Shown: positions 22,525 to 31,558 of the stretch, in pieces | Numbering within the stretch: the stretch's first letter is position 1 | How the letters are laid out: each line of letters opens with the position of its first letter | Assembly: GCF_003207855.1 (NCBI RefSeq) | Contig: NZ_NKTZ01000004.1 | Span: 62,001-126,000, forward strand | DNA length: 64,000 nucleotides | Direction: 5' to 3' | DNA from: Komagataeibacter rhaeticus | GTDB taxonomy: Bacteria; Pseudomonadota; Alphaproteobacteria; Acetobacterales; Acetobacteraceae | The notes under the pieces: generated by a model | Databases searched by the model: none | Told to the model about the DNA's origin: nothing | Seen by the model: only the letters and a program-made list of their open reading frames with translations | Program-made: the position numbers and the translations under genes

Positions 22525-22989
22525 ATGAACGCACTTGCTCAACTGGGGATGGTCTCGGAACACCCGAGCAATAACCAGATCTCTTCAGCGCCGTTTTCGT
22601 CCGAGGACGACCGGAAAGATTATTTTGTCGAAAAAGACGGGATGAAGTTTGCGGGAACGCATCTTCTTGTCGATCTTTGGGATGCCCGGAATCTTGATGA
22701 TCCCGCGCAGATCGACCGTACCCTGTGTGAGGCCGCCGTGACGGCCGGGGCTACGATCCTGCACAGCCACTTCCATCATTTCACGCCCAATGGCGGCGTG
22801 TCGGGTGTCGTGGTGCTGGCGGAAAGCCATATTTCCATCCACACATGGCCCGAGCGCAACTTTGCCGCCGTGGATATTTTCATGTGTGGCGCCTGTGATC
22901 CGCATCTTGCGATCCCGGTCATGCAGCGCCTGTTCCAGGCGGGCCGGATCGAGGTGGATGAACAGCGCCGCGGGCGCGTGCAGCTTTAG
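22525..22989 (+). CDS. speD: S-adenosylmethionine decarboxylase proenzyme
   Basis: Makes decarboxylated SAM, the aminopropyl donor for spermidine. It is a self-cleaving proenzyme; the cleavage site is E100-S101 in VVLAESHISIHTWPE, where S101 becomes the pyruvoyl group. The catalytic HSHFHHF segment and the cysteine in FMCGACDP are present. The ATG at 22525 gives 154 residues, with an N-terminal extension of about 30 residues compared with the shortest prokaryotic forms. speE follows 131 bases downstream. Confidence 0.96.
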   Translation: MNALAQLGMVSEHPSNNQISSAPFSSEDDRKDYFVEKDGMKFAGTHLLVDLWDARNLDDPAQIDRTLCEAAVTAGATILHSHFHHFTPNGGVSGVVVLAESHISIHTWPERNFAAVDIFMCGACDPHLAIPVMQRLFQAGRIEVDEQRRGRVQL

Positions 22990-23054
22990 GCGGCTGTGGC
23001 CGGGGCATGGCCATGTGGCGTCCCGGCCTGTCTTTTACAAGGTATACGAAGTAT

Positions 23055-23086
23055 CGGGCCGGATTGATTTCCGGCCCGTGCTTTTT
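23055..23086 (+). terminator. Terminator-like hairpin between speD and speE
   Basis: A perfect nine-base stem (CGGGCCGGA / TCCGGCCCG, loop TTGATT) is followed by TGC and five T residues. It lies about 65 bases after speD and 35 before speE. It may end the speD transcript or reduce read-through into speE. Confidence 0.75.
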
Positions 23087-23120
23087 CATGTGCACTGATT
23101 AGGACGGAAAGGGGATCGCA

Positions 23121-23993
23121 ATGTCCCGTGAGTGGATCAGCGAGGGCCTGTACGAAGGCTGGCGGCAGGAACTGCGTGTGGACCGGATGCTGGCGCGCAC
23201 CAAAAGCGCGTTCCAGGATATTGCCGTGTTCGAGAACGTCGATCTTGGCCGCGTGCTGATGCTTGATGGCGTGGTCCAGATCACGGAACGTGATGAATTC
23301 GTCTATCAGGAAATGCTGACCCATGTGCCCCTGCTGGAGCATGGCGATGCGAAGCGCGTACTGATCATCGGGGCCGGTGACGGTGGCGTGCTGCGCCGCG
23401 TGCTGGAACACGCCACGGTGGAAAAGGCGGTGATGGTCGAGATCGATGGCGACGTGATCGACCTGTCCAAGAAGTTCCTGCCCGCCATCGCGGGCGATGC
23501 CTGGACCAGCCCGCGTGCCGAAGTGATCGTGGGCGACGGGATTGAATACGTCACCAACGCCGCCGATGGGTCGTTTGACGTGATCATCGTGGACAGCACC
23601 GACCCGATTGGCGTGGGAGAGGTGCTGTTTACCGACTCGTTTTACGAAAACTGCGCGCGCATCCTCAGCGCCCGCGGCATTATCGTGAACCAGTGCGGCG
23701 TGCCCTTCATGCAGGCCGATGAACTGCGCGACACCAGCGTGCGGCGCGCGCGGTTCTTTGACCATGTATCCGCCTATGTCGCGGCGGTGCCCACCTATGT
23801 TGGTGGTTTCATGACGCTGGGCGTTGCCGCCAAGGGCTGCGTGCCGGGCCGGCAGGCGGTGGATGTGATCCGTGCGCGCGCGGAAAAGGCGGGCATAAAG
23901 GATACACGCTACTGGACGCCGGAGATGCATGCCGCAGCCTTCGTCCTGCCGCCCTACATTGCCCGCAACCTGCCGCAGGCTGATAAGAAATAA
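23121..23993 (+). CDS. speE: Spermidine synthase
   Basis: Transfers the aminopropyl group of decarboxylated SAM to putrescine. The decarboxy-SAM pocket motif IIGAGDGGVLRRVLEH, the acidic VEIDGDVIDL strand and the catalytic DSTDPIG loop are all present. The length of 290 residues is typical. An AAAGGGG ribosome site precedes the ATG at 23121. It works with speD just upstream. Confidence 0.96.
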   Translation: MSREWISEGLYEGWRQELRVDRMLARTKSAFQDIAVFENVDLGRVLMLDGVVQITERDEFVYQEMLTHVPLLEHGDAKRVLIIGAGDGGVLRRVLEHATVEKAVMVEIDGDVIDLSKKFLPAIAGDAWTSPRAEVIVGDGIEYVTNAADGSFDVIIVDSTDPIGVGEVLFTDSFYENCARILSARGIIVNQCGVPFMQADELRDTSVRRARFFDHVSAYVAAVPTYVGGFMTLGVAAKGCVPGRQAVDVIRARAEKAGIKDTRYWTPEMHAAAFVLPPYIARNLPQADKK

Positions 23994-23995
23994 GG

Positions 23996-24050
23996 GTTTT
24001 GGGGTGCCGCCCTTTATTTCAGTAAGGCGGCGTTCCCGCAAGCCTTCCGG
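23996..24050 (+). repeat. Degenerate copy of the two-hairpin repeat
   Basis: GGTTTTGGGGTGCCGCC at the end of speE opens a decayed copy: hairpin A at 24006-24031 (GCCGCC...GGCGGC with a longer core), hairpin B nearly lost. It lies between two convergent genes, the usual place for this element. Confidence 0.6.
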
Positions 24051-24100
24051 GCGGGCTGTTCCACACGGCCCCCGGCATGGGGCACCAGACAGGACGGCAT

Positions 24101-24138
24101 GAAAAAGGCCGGGGAGCAGTCCGCTCCCCGGCCTTTCT
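24101..24138 (-). terminator. Bidirectional terminator between speE and the ABM gene
   Basis: A strong stem GGCCGGGGAGC/GCTCCCCGGCC with a short loop is flanked by AAAAA on the left and TTT on the right. On the minus strand it ends in a run of five T, so it serves the ABM-family gene best, and it can also stop speE transcription. Confidence 0.9.
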
Positions 24139-24161
24139 GGCATCTGCCGTGATCCGGCCGT

Positions 24162-24473
24162 TCAGGCAACGGGCGCCATGCGCGCGGCCTTGCGCAGGCT
24201 GACCAGTTCAGCATCCAGTTCCTTCACCCCGGTTTCGAAAACCTTGAAATGCGGGGTGGCGAGATGCGCCTCGAACGCCTCTTCGTCATCATATACTTCC
24301 ACCAGGATGACGGTCTGCGGATCATCCAGCGGGCTTATGGCCTCAAAGCGCTGGCAGCCTTTCTCATCCGCTACGGAATGCGCGCTGTCATAGGCGCAGA
24401 GTTCAAGGAAATGCGCGCGGTTTCCGGCCGGAATGCGGAATTCGGCCACGATGGTCAGCGGGCTTGTGGTCAT
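24162..24473 (-). CDS. Antibiotic biosynthesis monooxygenase (ABM) family protein
   Basis: Small ferredoxin-like alpha-beta protein of 103 residues. The pattern of FRIPAGNRAHFLELC, a central cysteine-glutamate segment (GCQRFEAI) and VEVYDDEEAFEAHLATPHF matches the ABM fold seen in YgiN-type quinol monooxygenases and LsrG. The substrate cannot be told from sequence. The ATG at 24473 has a GAGGA site upstream; a longer in-frame start (24530) lacks one. It is transcribed away from the glycine riboswitch region. Confidence 0.85.
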   Translation of the reverse strand: MTTSPLTIVAEFRIPAGNRAHFLELCAYDSAHSVADEKGCQRFEAISPLDDPQTVILVEVYDDEEAFEAHLATPHFKVFETGVKELDAELVSLRKAARMAPVA

Positions 24474-24567
24474 GGCTGGATCATCCTCGGGTTTGTGTTG
24501 CGTCGTCAGAACGTATTGCCGGTGGGGCACGGGCCATGCCGTTGTGCCGTGGGGCGCTTTTCATGGA

Positions 24568-24596
24568 TTGACTTGGCCCGGCGGGTCATGTCAAGT
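24568..24596 (+). promoter_or_regulatory. Weak candidate promoter for the gcv operon
   Basis: TTGACT (24568-24573) is followed after 17 bases by TCAAGT (24591-24596). It lies immediately before the riboswitch, which is the expected place for the gcv transcription start. The -10 is a poor match. Confidence 0.35.
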
Positions 24597-24604
24597 CGGG
24601 AGTG

Positions 24605-24765
24605 TCGATACGGGAGAGACCAGCCCAGCGCTGGCGCCGAAGGAGCAACCGCCCCGGAAACTCTCAGGCCAAAGGACCGGTCGAACAAGACTTCTGGAAA
24701 GAGGCAGCCCGCAAGGGATGCCCGCCGACGGGATAGCGATCTCAGGCACATGCGACAGAAGGGGC
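24605..24765 (+). ncRNA. Tandem glycine riboswitch
   Basis: Two consecutive glycine aptamers. The first runs from GGGAGAG (near 24612) through CGCCGAAGGAGCAA to CTCTCAGGCCAAAGGACCG (ending about 24679). The second runs from TCTGGAAAGAG (near 24692) through CGCCGACGGG to TCTCAGGC and GACAGAAGGGG (ending about 24763). These are the conserved cores of the class. It lies upstream of gcvT-gcvH-gcvP, whose products degrade glycine, so it is expected to switch the operon on at high glycine. Confidence 0.95.
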
Positions 24766-24801
24766 ACTTCAGGGTCCTTACGGATTCGACAGGAGTCCCG
24801 C

Positions 24802-24945
24802 ATGTCCACGCCGTTGCCTGCCCCCGTACCGCCCGTGTTTCCCCACCCCCGTTCCGCTGGCGCGTATCGTGCCATGTCGCCCGCGTGCCCTGCATGTGGG
24901 GTTGCCTGCGCGCATGCGGACCCGCACAAGGCCCTGCCCGCATGA
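24802..24945 (+). CDS. 47-residue upstream ORF between glycine riboswitch and gcvT
   Basis: A short frame starts at ATG 24802, six bases after a perfect AGGAG (24791-24795), and ends in a TGA that overlaps the gcvT start codon (ATGA at 24942-24945). gcvT itself has no good ribosome-binding site, so this ORF may drive gcvT translation by coupling. The predicted peptide is Pro/Ala rich and carries CPACGVAC followed by HADPH, a possible metal-binding pattern. No homologue is known to me. It might be only a translated leader, or its product may have its own role. Confidence 0.5.
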   Translation: MSTPLPAPVPPVFPHPRSAGAYRAMSPACPACGVACAHADPHKALPA

Positions 24946-26075
24946 ACCAGCCATTGCTGCGTACCCCGTTATACGACCTGCACATTGAACTTGGCGCCCG
25001 CATGGTGCCATTCGCAGGCTACGACATGCCGGTGCAGTATCCCGCCGGTGTCATGGCCGAGCACCTGCATACCCGTGCCAAAGCGGGGCTGTTCGATGTC
25101 TCGCACATGGGTCAGGTCCGCATCCGCCCGAAATCCGGCCGGAACACGGATGCCGCCCGCGCGCTGGAAACGCTGGTGCCCGCCGATATCGTGGCGCTCA
25201 GGCCCGGCCGCCAGCGCTATGCCCTGTTCACCACGCCCGATGGCGGCATAAGCGATGACCTGATGGTCGCCAATATGGGGGAATGGCTGCTGCTGGTGGT
25301 CAATGCCGCCTGCAAGCAGGCGGATTTCGCCCATGTGCACGCGGCCCTTGCACAGACCTGCACGGTGGAGATGCTGGATGGCCGTGCGCTGATGGCACTG
25401 CAGGGACCGGCGGCGGAGGCAGCCCTTGCCAGCCTCAACCCCAGGGCCGCCGGAATGCGTTTCATGGATGTGGTGGAGATGGAGCTTGCAGGTGTGGCCT
25501 GCATCATCTCGCGCTCGGGTTACACGGGGGAGGATGGTTACGAGATCGGCATGGCCAGTGGCGATGCCCTCACGGTGGCCCGCGCCCTGCTGGCCTGCCC
25601 CGATGTCGCCCCCGCCGGTCTTGGCGCGCGTGACAGCCTGCGGCTGGAGGCCGGGCTGTGCCTGTATGGGTCCGATATCGACCTGACCACGACCCCGGTC
25701 GAGGCCGCCCTTGAATGGTCCATCCAGAAAAGCCGCAAACCCGGCGGCGTGCGCGCGGGGGGGTATCCCGGTGCCGCCATCGTGGCCGACCAGCTGGCCG
25801 ATGGCACCACGCGCCGCCGCGTGGGCCTGCGCGCCGAAGGCCGTGCACCGGTGCGGGGCGGCACCGACCTGTTTGCCGATGAAGCCGGCGCGCAGCCCGT
25901 GGGCCGCGTCACCTCTGGCGCGTTCGGTCCCAGCGCGGGCGGTCCCGTGGCCATGGGGTATGTCGCGGCCGACCACGCGGGTGTGGGCACGCGGCTTTTT
26001 GCCGCCGTGCGCGGGCGGCTGCTGCCCGTGCAGGTCAGTGCCCTGCCGTTTGTGGCCCCCACGTTCAAACGCTAG
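24942..26075 (+). CDS. gcvT: Glycine cleavage system T protein (aminomethyltransferase)
   Basis: Transfers the methylene carbon of the H-protein-bound aminomethyl group to tetrahydrofolate. It starts LLRTPLYDLHIELGARMVPF, the usual N-terminus, and carries FDVSHMGQV around residue 48, the conserved RSGYTGEDGYEI around 190 and the C-terminal barrel. The length of 377 residues is normal. The ATG at 24942 has only a weak AAGG some 14 bases upstream and overlaps the stop of the short upstream ORF. An open frame continues far upstream through the riboswitch and was not used. Confidence 0.95.
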   Translation: MNQPLLRTPLYDLHIELGARMVPFAGYDMPVQYPAGVMAEHLHTRAKAGLFDVSHMGQVRIRPKSGRNTDAARALETLVPADIVALRPGRQRYALFTTPDGGISDDLMVANMGEWLLLVVNAACKQADFAHVHAALAQTCTVEMLDGRALMALQGPAAEAALASLNPRAAGMRFMDVVEMELAGVACIISRSGYTGEDGYEIGMASGDALTVARALLACPDVAPAGLGARDSLRLEAGLCLYGSDIDLTTTPVEAALEWSIQKSRKPGGVRAGGYPGAAIVADQLADGTTRRRVGLRAEGRAPVRGGTDLFADEAGAQPVGRVTSGAFGPSAGGPVAMGYVAADHAGVGTRLFAAVRGRLLPVQVSALPFVAPTFKR

Positions 26076-26124
26076 GGGCGTCCCGTTTTTCAGCCCGTAA
26101 TTCAGGCACAATGGAGGAAATGAA

Positions 26125-26490
26125 ATGACTGTCTATTACACGAAGGAACATGAGTGGCTGCGCGTCGAAGGTGATGTCGCGGTGGTGGGCATTACGGCGC
26201 ATGCGGCGAATGAACTGGGCGAACTGGTCTTTGCCGAAGCCCGTGACCCCGGCACCACGGTGGAGCAGGGCGACAGTGTTGCCGTGGTTGAATCCGTCAA
26301 GGCGGCGTCGGACATCTATGCCCCGGTCACGGGTGATGTGCTGGCCTTCAACGATGCGCTGACCGATGACGCGGCGCTGGTCAACCGTGACCCCGAAGGC
26401 GAGGGCTGGATCGTGCGCATGACCGTGGCCGATGCCGCCCAGCTTGAGGGCCTGCTGGACCACGCCACCTATATCGCGCTGGTTGGCTGA
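26125..26490 (+). CDS. gcvH: Glycine cleavage system H protein
   Basis: Lipoyl carrier that shuttles the aminomethyl intermediate between the P, T and L proteins. It starts [20 protein letters not shown], typical for the family, and the lipoylated lysine is K59 in [10 protein letters not shown]. The length of 121 residues is normal. GGAGG precedes the ATG. It lies 49 bases after gcvT. Confidence 0.97.
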   Translation: MTVYYTKEHEWLRVEGDVAVVGITAHAANELGELVFAEARDPGTTVEQGDSVAVVESVKAASDIYAPVTGDVLAFNDALTDDAALVNRDPEGEGWIVRMTVADAAQLEGLLDHATYIALVG

Positions 26491-26521
26491 TCTTTTCCCT
26501 TCTGTCCCGCCTTTACGGAGT

Positions 26522-29416
26522 ATGCTGGCCGTGACGTCTTCCTCCCGTGGTTCTTCTTCCCTGTGGCATGATGTGGGTGATGATGGCGGGGCGTTCTGTA
26601 CCCGGCATGTCGGCCCCGATGCGCGTGACGTGGCCGACATGCTGCGCGTGGTGGGGGCCGACACGCTTGACGGCCTGATGGCGCAGACCGTGCCGGGCAG
26701 CATCCGCCTGAATGATGCGATGGGTCTGGGCGCGGGCGTGTCCGAACCCGTGGCGCTGGAGCGCCTGCGGGCCATCGCGCGCGGGAACCGGGTGCTGACC
26801 TCCCTTATCGGGCAGGGCTATTACGGCACCATCCTGCCCGGCGTGATCCAGCGCAACGTGCTGGAAAACCCGGCCTGGTACACGGCCTATACCCCCTATC
26901 AGCCTGAGATCAGCCAGGGGCGGCTGGAAGCGCTGCTCAATTTCCAGACACTGGTCATCGAACTGACCGGGCTGGACGTGGCCAACGCGTCCCTGCTGGA
27001 TGAAGGCACGGCCGCCGCCGAGGCCATGGCCATGGCGCGCCGCGTGGCAAAGAGCAAGGCCAGCGCCTTCTTTGTCGATGCCGACTGCCATCCGCAGACC
27101 ATCGCGGTCATCCGCACCCGGGCCGAGCCGATGGGCTGGCAGGTCGTGGTGGGCGACCCCGCGACCGATCTGGATGCGGCGGCCGTGTTTGGCGCGGTGT
27201 TCCAGTATCCCGGCTCATCAGGTCAGATCCGTGACCCGCGTGGCTGGATCGCGGCACTGCACGCTGCCGGTGCGGTGGCCGCCCTGTGCGCCGACCCGCT
27301 GGCGCTCATGCTGCTGCAAAGCCCCGGCGCACTGGGGGCGGATATTGCGGTGGGTTCCATGCAGCGTTACGGCATGCCCATGGGGGCGGGCGGGCCGCAT
27401 GCGGCCTATATGGCGGTGCGCGATGCGTTCCGCCGCAACATTCCCGGCCGGATCGTGGGCGTGTCCATCGATTCGCGCGGCAGGCCCGCCTACCGCCTGG
27501 CGCTCCAGACGCGCGAGCAGCACATACGGCGCGAGAAGGCGACCTCGAACATCTGCACCGCCCAGGCGCTGCCGGCCATCGTCTCTTCCATGTATGCGCT
27601 CTATCACGGGCCGGTGGGGCTGAAGGCCATTGCAACCCGCGTGCACCGGCTGGCCTGCATCCTTGCCGCCGGGCTGCGTGCGCTGGGTGTGGATGTGGTG
27701 ACACAGGCGTTTTTTGACACGATTACGCTCAACACGGGTGCCGGTACCGATGCGGTCATGGCGCGGGCGCTGGCGGCGGGCATGAACCTGCGCCGGGTGG
27801 ATGATGCCCATGTGGGCATAAGCCTTGACGAGACCACCACGCCTGAAACCGTCCGTGCCGTATGGGCCAGCGTGAGTGGTGATGCCGCGCGTGTGCCGGC
27901 CATCGAATCTGGCCTTGGGGATGTGGCCGGCACCATTCCCGCCGATCTGGCCCGTACCGGCGGCCTGCTGGCGCAGCCGGTCTTTTCCGCCTGCCGGTCC
28001 GAGACCGACATGCTGCGCTACCTGCGCCGCCTGGCCGATCGTGACCTGGCGCTGGACCGTTCCATGATCCCGCTGGGTTCATGCACCATGAAGCTCAACG
28101 CCACGGCGGAAATGCTGCCGATCACCTGGCCTGAATTCTGTGACATCCATCCCTTTGCCCCGGCCGACCAGATGCGCGGCTATACCCGCCTGTTTGCCGA
28201 CCTGGAGCGCATGCTGTGCCGGATCAGCGGGTATGCGGCGGTCTCGCTCCAGCCCAATTCCGGTGCGCAGGGGGAATTCGCGGGGCTTATGGCCATTCGC
28301 GGCTACCATCGCGCGCGTGGTGACATGGGGCGTGACGTGTGCCTGATCCCGGCCTCCGCGCACGGCACCAACCCCGCTTCCGCCCAGATGGCGGGGATGA
28401 AGGTGGTGGTTGTGGCATGTGACGCGCAGGGCAACGTGGATGTGGCGGACCTGAAGGCCAGGATTGCGAAACACGCCGACCAGCTTGCCGCCATCATGAT
28501 TACCTATCCCTCCACCCACGGCGTGTTCGAGGAGAACGTGCGCGAGATCTGTGAACTGGTGCACGCGGCGGGCGGGCAGGTTTACGTGGATGGCGCCAAC
28601 CTGAACGCGCAGGTCGGCCTTGCGCAGCCGGGCGTGTATGGCGGCGATGTCAGCCACTTCAACCTGCACAAGACCTTCTGCATTCCCCATGGCGGCGGTG
28701 GTCCCGGCATGGGGCCGATCGGTGTGGGCGCGCATCTGGCGCCCTACCTGCCGGGCGCGCCGCAGCTTGGGGGGGACAATGCCATTTCCGCAGCCCCCTT
28801 CGGCTCCGCCGATGTGCTGCCCATCTCATGGATGTATATGGTCATGATGGGCGATGCGGGGCTGAAGCGCGCGACCGAGGTCGCGATCCTGAACTCCAAC
28901 TACATCGCCGCCCGCCTGTCGGATCATTACCCGGTGCTCTACCGGGGGGCGAACGGGCGGGTGGCGCATGAATGCATCCTGGACCTGCGGCCGCTCAAGG
29001 ATGCGACCGGGGTGACGGTGGATGATATTGCCAAGCGCCTGATCGACCACGGTTTCCATGCGCCTACCGTCAGCTTTCCCGTTGCGGGCACGTTCATGAT
29101 CGAGCCGACGGAATCCGAAAGCCGGGCCGAGCTGGACCGTTTCTGTGATGCGATGATCGCCATCCGCGCGGAAATCGATGCGGTGGAAAAAGGCGCGCTG
29201 ACCATTGAGGACAGCCCGCTGCGCCACGCCCCGCACACCGTGCGCGACCTGACCGACCCGGACTGGTCACGGTCCTATGACCGCGCGGCCGCCTGCCTGC
29301 CGGGCGGCGTGCACCCCGCCAGCAAATACTGGTCGCCCGTCAACCGGCTGGATAATGCCTATGGCGATCGCAATCTTGTCTGCTCATGCCCCGATATGAG
29401 TACCTATGCCGACTAG
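26522..29416 (+). CDS. gcvP: Glycine dehydrogenase (decarboxylating), P protein
   Basis: PLP enzyme that decarboxylates glycine. It is the single-chain form of about 960 residues. [17 protein letters not shown] opens the first half, and the PLP lysine lies in [18 protein letters not shown] around residue 720, preceded by [16 protein letters not shown] 26522 is only one base from the GGAG, so the in-frame GTG at 26531, ten bases from it, could be the real start (three residues shorter). It ends the gcv operon; the L protein (lipoamide dehydrogenase) is not encoded here. Confidence 0.96.
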   Translation: MLAVTSSSRGSSSLWHDVGDDGGAFCTRHVGPDARDVADMLRVVGADTLDGLMAQTVPGSIRLNDAMGLGAGVSEPVALERLRAIARGNRVLTSLIGQGYYGTILPGVIQRNVLENPAWYTAYTPYQPEISQGRLEALLNFQTLVIELTGLDVANASLLDEGTAAAEAMAMARRVAKSKASAFFVDADCHPQTIAVIRTRAEPMGWQVVVGDPATDLDAAAVFGAVFQYPGSSGQIRDPRGWIAALHAAGAVAALCADPLALMLLQSPGALGADIAVGSMQRYGMPMGAGGPHAAYMAVRDAFRRNIPGRIVGVSIDSRGRPAYRLALQTREQHIRREKATSNICTAQALPAIVSSMYALYHGPVGLKAIATRVHRLACILAAGLRALGVDVVTQAFFDTITLNTGAGTDAVMARALAAGMNLRRVDDAHVGISLDETTTPETVRAVWASVSGDAARVPAIESGLGDVAGTIPADLARTGGLLAQPVFSACRSETDMLRYLRRLADRDLALDRSMIPLGSCTMKLNATAEMLPITWPEFCDIHPFAPADQMRGYTRLFADLERMLCRISGYAAVSLQPNSGAQGEFAGLMAIRGYHRARGDMGRDVCLIPASAHGTNPASAQMAGMKVVVVACDAQGNVDVADLKARIAKHADQLAAIMITYPSTHGVFEENVREICELVHAAGGQVYVDGANLNAQVGLAQPGVYGGDVSHFNLHKTFCIPHGGGGPGMGPIGVGAHLAPYLPGAPQLGGDNAISAAPFGSADVLPISWMYMVMMGDAGLKRATEVAILNSNYIAARLSDHYPVLYRGANGRVAHECILDLRPLKDATGVTVDDIAKRLIDHGFHAPTVSFPVAGTFMIEPTESESRAELDRFCDAMIAIRAEIDAVEKGALTIEDSPLRHAPHTVRDLTDPDWSRSYDRAAACLPGGVHPASKYWSPVNRLDNAYGDRNLVCSCPDMSTYAD

Positions 29417-29437
29417 GGACTGATTGCGCCCCCGTGG

Positions 29438-29465
29438 TTCATGTATATATCTGACACGATATAAT
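29438..29465 (+). promoter_or_regulatory. Candidate promoter of the ABC importer operon
   Basis: A perfect TATAAT (29460-29465) lies 21 bases before the start codon of the binding protein, in a short AT-rich patch. The -35 (TTCATG, 29438-29443, 16-base spacing) is weak. No metal-regulator box could be identified with confidence. Confidence 0.45.
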
Positions 29466-29486
29466 ATGGACCAATAGGGGGGCAGC

Positions 29487-30554
29487 ATGGTGGACTGGGT
29501 CAAGGGGCGTGCGGGAATCGGGGCGCTGGCCTGCTTCCTTGCGGCTGGTATGGCCGCCATCCCGTCCGCCATGGCGCGGGACGTGACCGACATGGCGGGC
29601 ACCACCCAGTCCGTGCCGGACCACCCGGCACGGATTGCCGATCTGTGGTTTGCCCATAACGAGCTGGTGCTCATGCTGGGGGGCGCGGGCCAGGTTGTCA
29701 TGACCGTGGACCGCCCGCAGGCGCGGCCGTGGATGTATACCGTCTTTCCCGCGCTGTTTCAGGCGCGTGCCGTCAACGGGCCACAGGTCAATGCCGAGGC
29801 CCTGTTGCAGGACAGGGTCGATCTGGTCTTCGTGCCGGATGCCACGGCCACCATCACGGCTTTCCGTGGTGTAGGCGTGCCGACCCTTGTCGCTTCGTTC
29901 CGTGATGTGGACGGGCTGCTGCGGGTGGTAGATATGACCGCAACGGCGCTGGGCACCCCACAGGCGCACGATACCGCCACCCGTTACCGCCAGATGATGA
30001 TGCAGACCGTCAATGACGTGCGCGACCGCCTTGCGCATGTCACGGCGGCGGCACGGCCCCGTGTGCTGCATGTGCAGTCGCTCCACCCGCTGCGTGTGGA
30101 TGGGGCGGACAGTATTGTGGATGAATGGATCACGCTTGCCGGTGGCCGCAATGCGGCAACGGGTGTGAGCGGGAACATGAAGCCCGTCTCCATCGAACAG
30201 GTGGCGGCATGGGACCCGGATGTGATCATCCTTGGCCCCGATAGCGGCCAGCCTGATGCCGGCATGCAGCCGACATGGCAGCACCTGCGCGCGGTGCGGG
30301 CGGGGCATGTGCACCAGAACCCCTCCGGTGTGTTTACATGGGACCGGTATGGCAGCGAACTGCCGCTCCAGATCCGCTGGGCGGCAAAGACCCTGCATCC
30401 CGAACTGTTTACCGATCTTGATCCCGTGGCCATGACGCGGGATTTCTACCGCACCTGGTTCCATTATGACCTGAGCACGGCACAGGCGCAGCAGATCCTT
30501 GCCGCCCAACCGCCCCAGCCCCTGCCGCAGGCCCCGTCCGGTACGCATCCGTGA
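29487..30554 (+). CDS. Periplasmic binding protein of a FecB/BtuF-type ABC importer
   Basis: Binds a metal chelate or cobalamin-like ligand in the periplasm (PF01497 type). A signal peptide ends near residue 31 (AIPSAMARD). Then come the start of the binding domain (DMAGTTQSVPDHPARI), the LVFVPDATATI strand and the second lobe with WDPDVIILGPDS. The length is 355 residues. AGGGGGGCAG precedes the ATG. Its stop overlaps the GTG start of the permease. The ligand cannot be told from sequence; siderophore-iron, heme and cobalamin are all open. Confidence 0.88.
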   Translation: MVDWVKGRAGIGALACFLAAGMAAIPSAMARDVTDMAGTTQSVPDHPARIADLWFAHNELVLMLGGAGQVVMTVDRPQARPWMYTVFPALFQARAVNGPQVNAEALLQDRVDLVFVPDATATITAFRGVGVPTLVASFRDVDGLLRVVDMTATALGTPQAHDTATRYRQMMMQTVNDVRDRLAHVTAAARPRVLHVQSLHPLRVDGADSIVDEWITLAGGRNAATGVSGNMKPVSIEQVAAWDPDVIILGPDSGQPDAGMQPTWQHLRAVRAGHVHQNPSGVFTWDRYGSELPLQIRWAAKTLHPELFTDLDPVAMTRDFYRTWFHYDLSTAQAQQILAAQPPQPLPQAPSGTHP

Positions 30555-31558
30555 GCCTGCGCGCGCTGCTGGTGGGGGGGCTGTGCAGCGGGGGGCTGCT
30601 GGTCCTGGTGCTGGTTTCGGCCTGTGTCGGGCGGCTTGCGCTGCCTGCGGGGCAGGTGCTGCAGGCACTGCTGGCCCCGCAGGCCACTGGCGGCGGGGCG
30701 GAGATGGTGCATACCATCCTGTTCGGCGCGCGCCTGCCGCGTATTGGCGGGGCGGTGTGCGTGGGGGCGGCACTGTCGGTGGCGGGGGCGGCGTATCAGG
30801 CCGTGTTCCGCAACCCGCTGGTCTCGCCCGGGCTGCTGGGCGTGCTGGCGGGGGCAGGCACCGGGGCCGCGCTGGGCATTGTGTGGAATCTGGGTCATGG
30901 GGGCGTGGTCGGTCTGTCCTTCCTTGGCGGGCTGGTGGCCGTGGGCGTGGGCGTGGGGATTGCGCAGGTCTTCGATGCGACTTCGATGATGATGCTGGTC
31001 TTTGGCGGGCTGATCAGTTCGGCGCTGTTCACCGCATTGCTGTCGCTGCTCAAATACGTGGCGGACCCGCAGAACCAGCTGCCCGATATCGTGTTCTGGC
31101 TGCTGGGCAGCCTGACACAGGTCACACCGGGGGCATTGGGCGTGCTGGCCGGGCCGGTGGCGGCGGGAATCGTGCTGCTGTCCGCCTGTGGCCGGATGCT
31201 GGACGGGCTGGCCATGGGGGATGAGGAAGCGCGCACGCTGGGCATTCCGGTCGTGGCGCTGCGTTATGGGGTGATTGGTGGCGCCACGGTGCTGGCGGCG
31301 CTGACCGTATCGGTCGCGGGCATGATTGGCTGGGTTGGCCTGGTGGTGCCGCATGTGGCGCGCCTGCTGGTGGGGCCGTGCAACATGCGGGTGCTGCCGG
31401 TCAGCGCGTGTATTGGCGCGATGTTCCTGCTGGCCTGCGATGACCTGGCGCGCACCCTCTCGGCCGAGGAAATCCCCGTGGGCCTGATTGCCGACCTGCT
31501 GGGGGTGGTGGTGTTCATGGCGGTGCTGCCGCTGCTGCGGCGGGGGTGGCGGGCATGA
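30551..31558 (+). CDS. FecCD-family ABC transporter permease
   Basis: Membrane permease of a type II importer. About nine to ten hydrophobic segments are visible, and the family signature RLPRIGGAVCVGAALSVAGA is followed by FRNPLVSPGLLGVLAGAG, the coupling-region pattern of FecCD/BtuC proteins. The length of 335 residues is normal. The GTG start at 30551 overlaps the preceding stop (GTGA), and the end overlaps the ATPase gene by four bases, so all three genes are coupled. Confidence 0.93.
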   Translation: MSLRALLVGGLCSGGLLVLVLVSACVGRLALPAGQVLQALLAPQATGGGAEMVHTILFGARLPRIGGAVCVGAALSVAGAAYQAVFRNPLVSPGLLGVLAGAGTGAALGIVWNLGHGGVVGLSFLGGLVAVGVGVGIAQVFDATSMMMLVFGGLISSALFTALLSLLKYVADPQNQLPDIVFWLLGSLTQVTPGALGVLAGPVAAGIVLLSACGRMLDGLAMGDEEARTLGIPVVALRYGVIGGATVLAALTVSVAGMIGWVGLVVPHVARLLVGPCNMRVLPVSACIGAMFLLACDDLARTLSAEEIPVGLIADLLGVVVFMAVLPLLRRGWRA

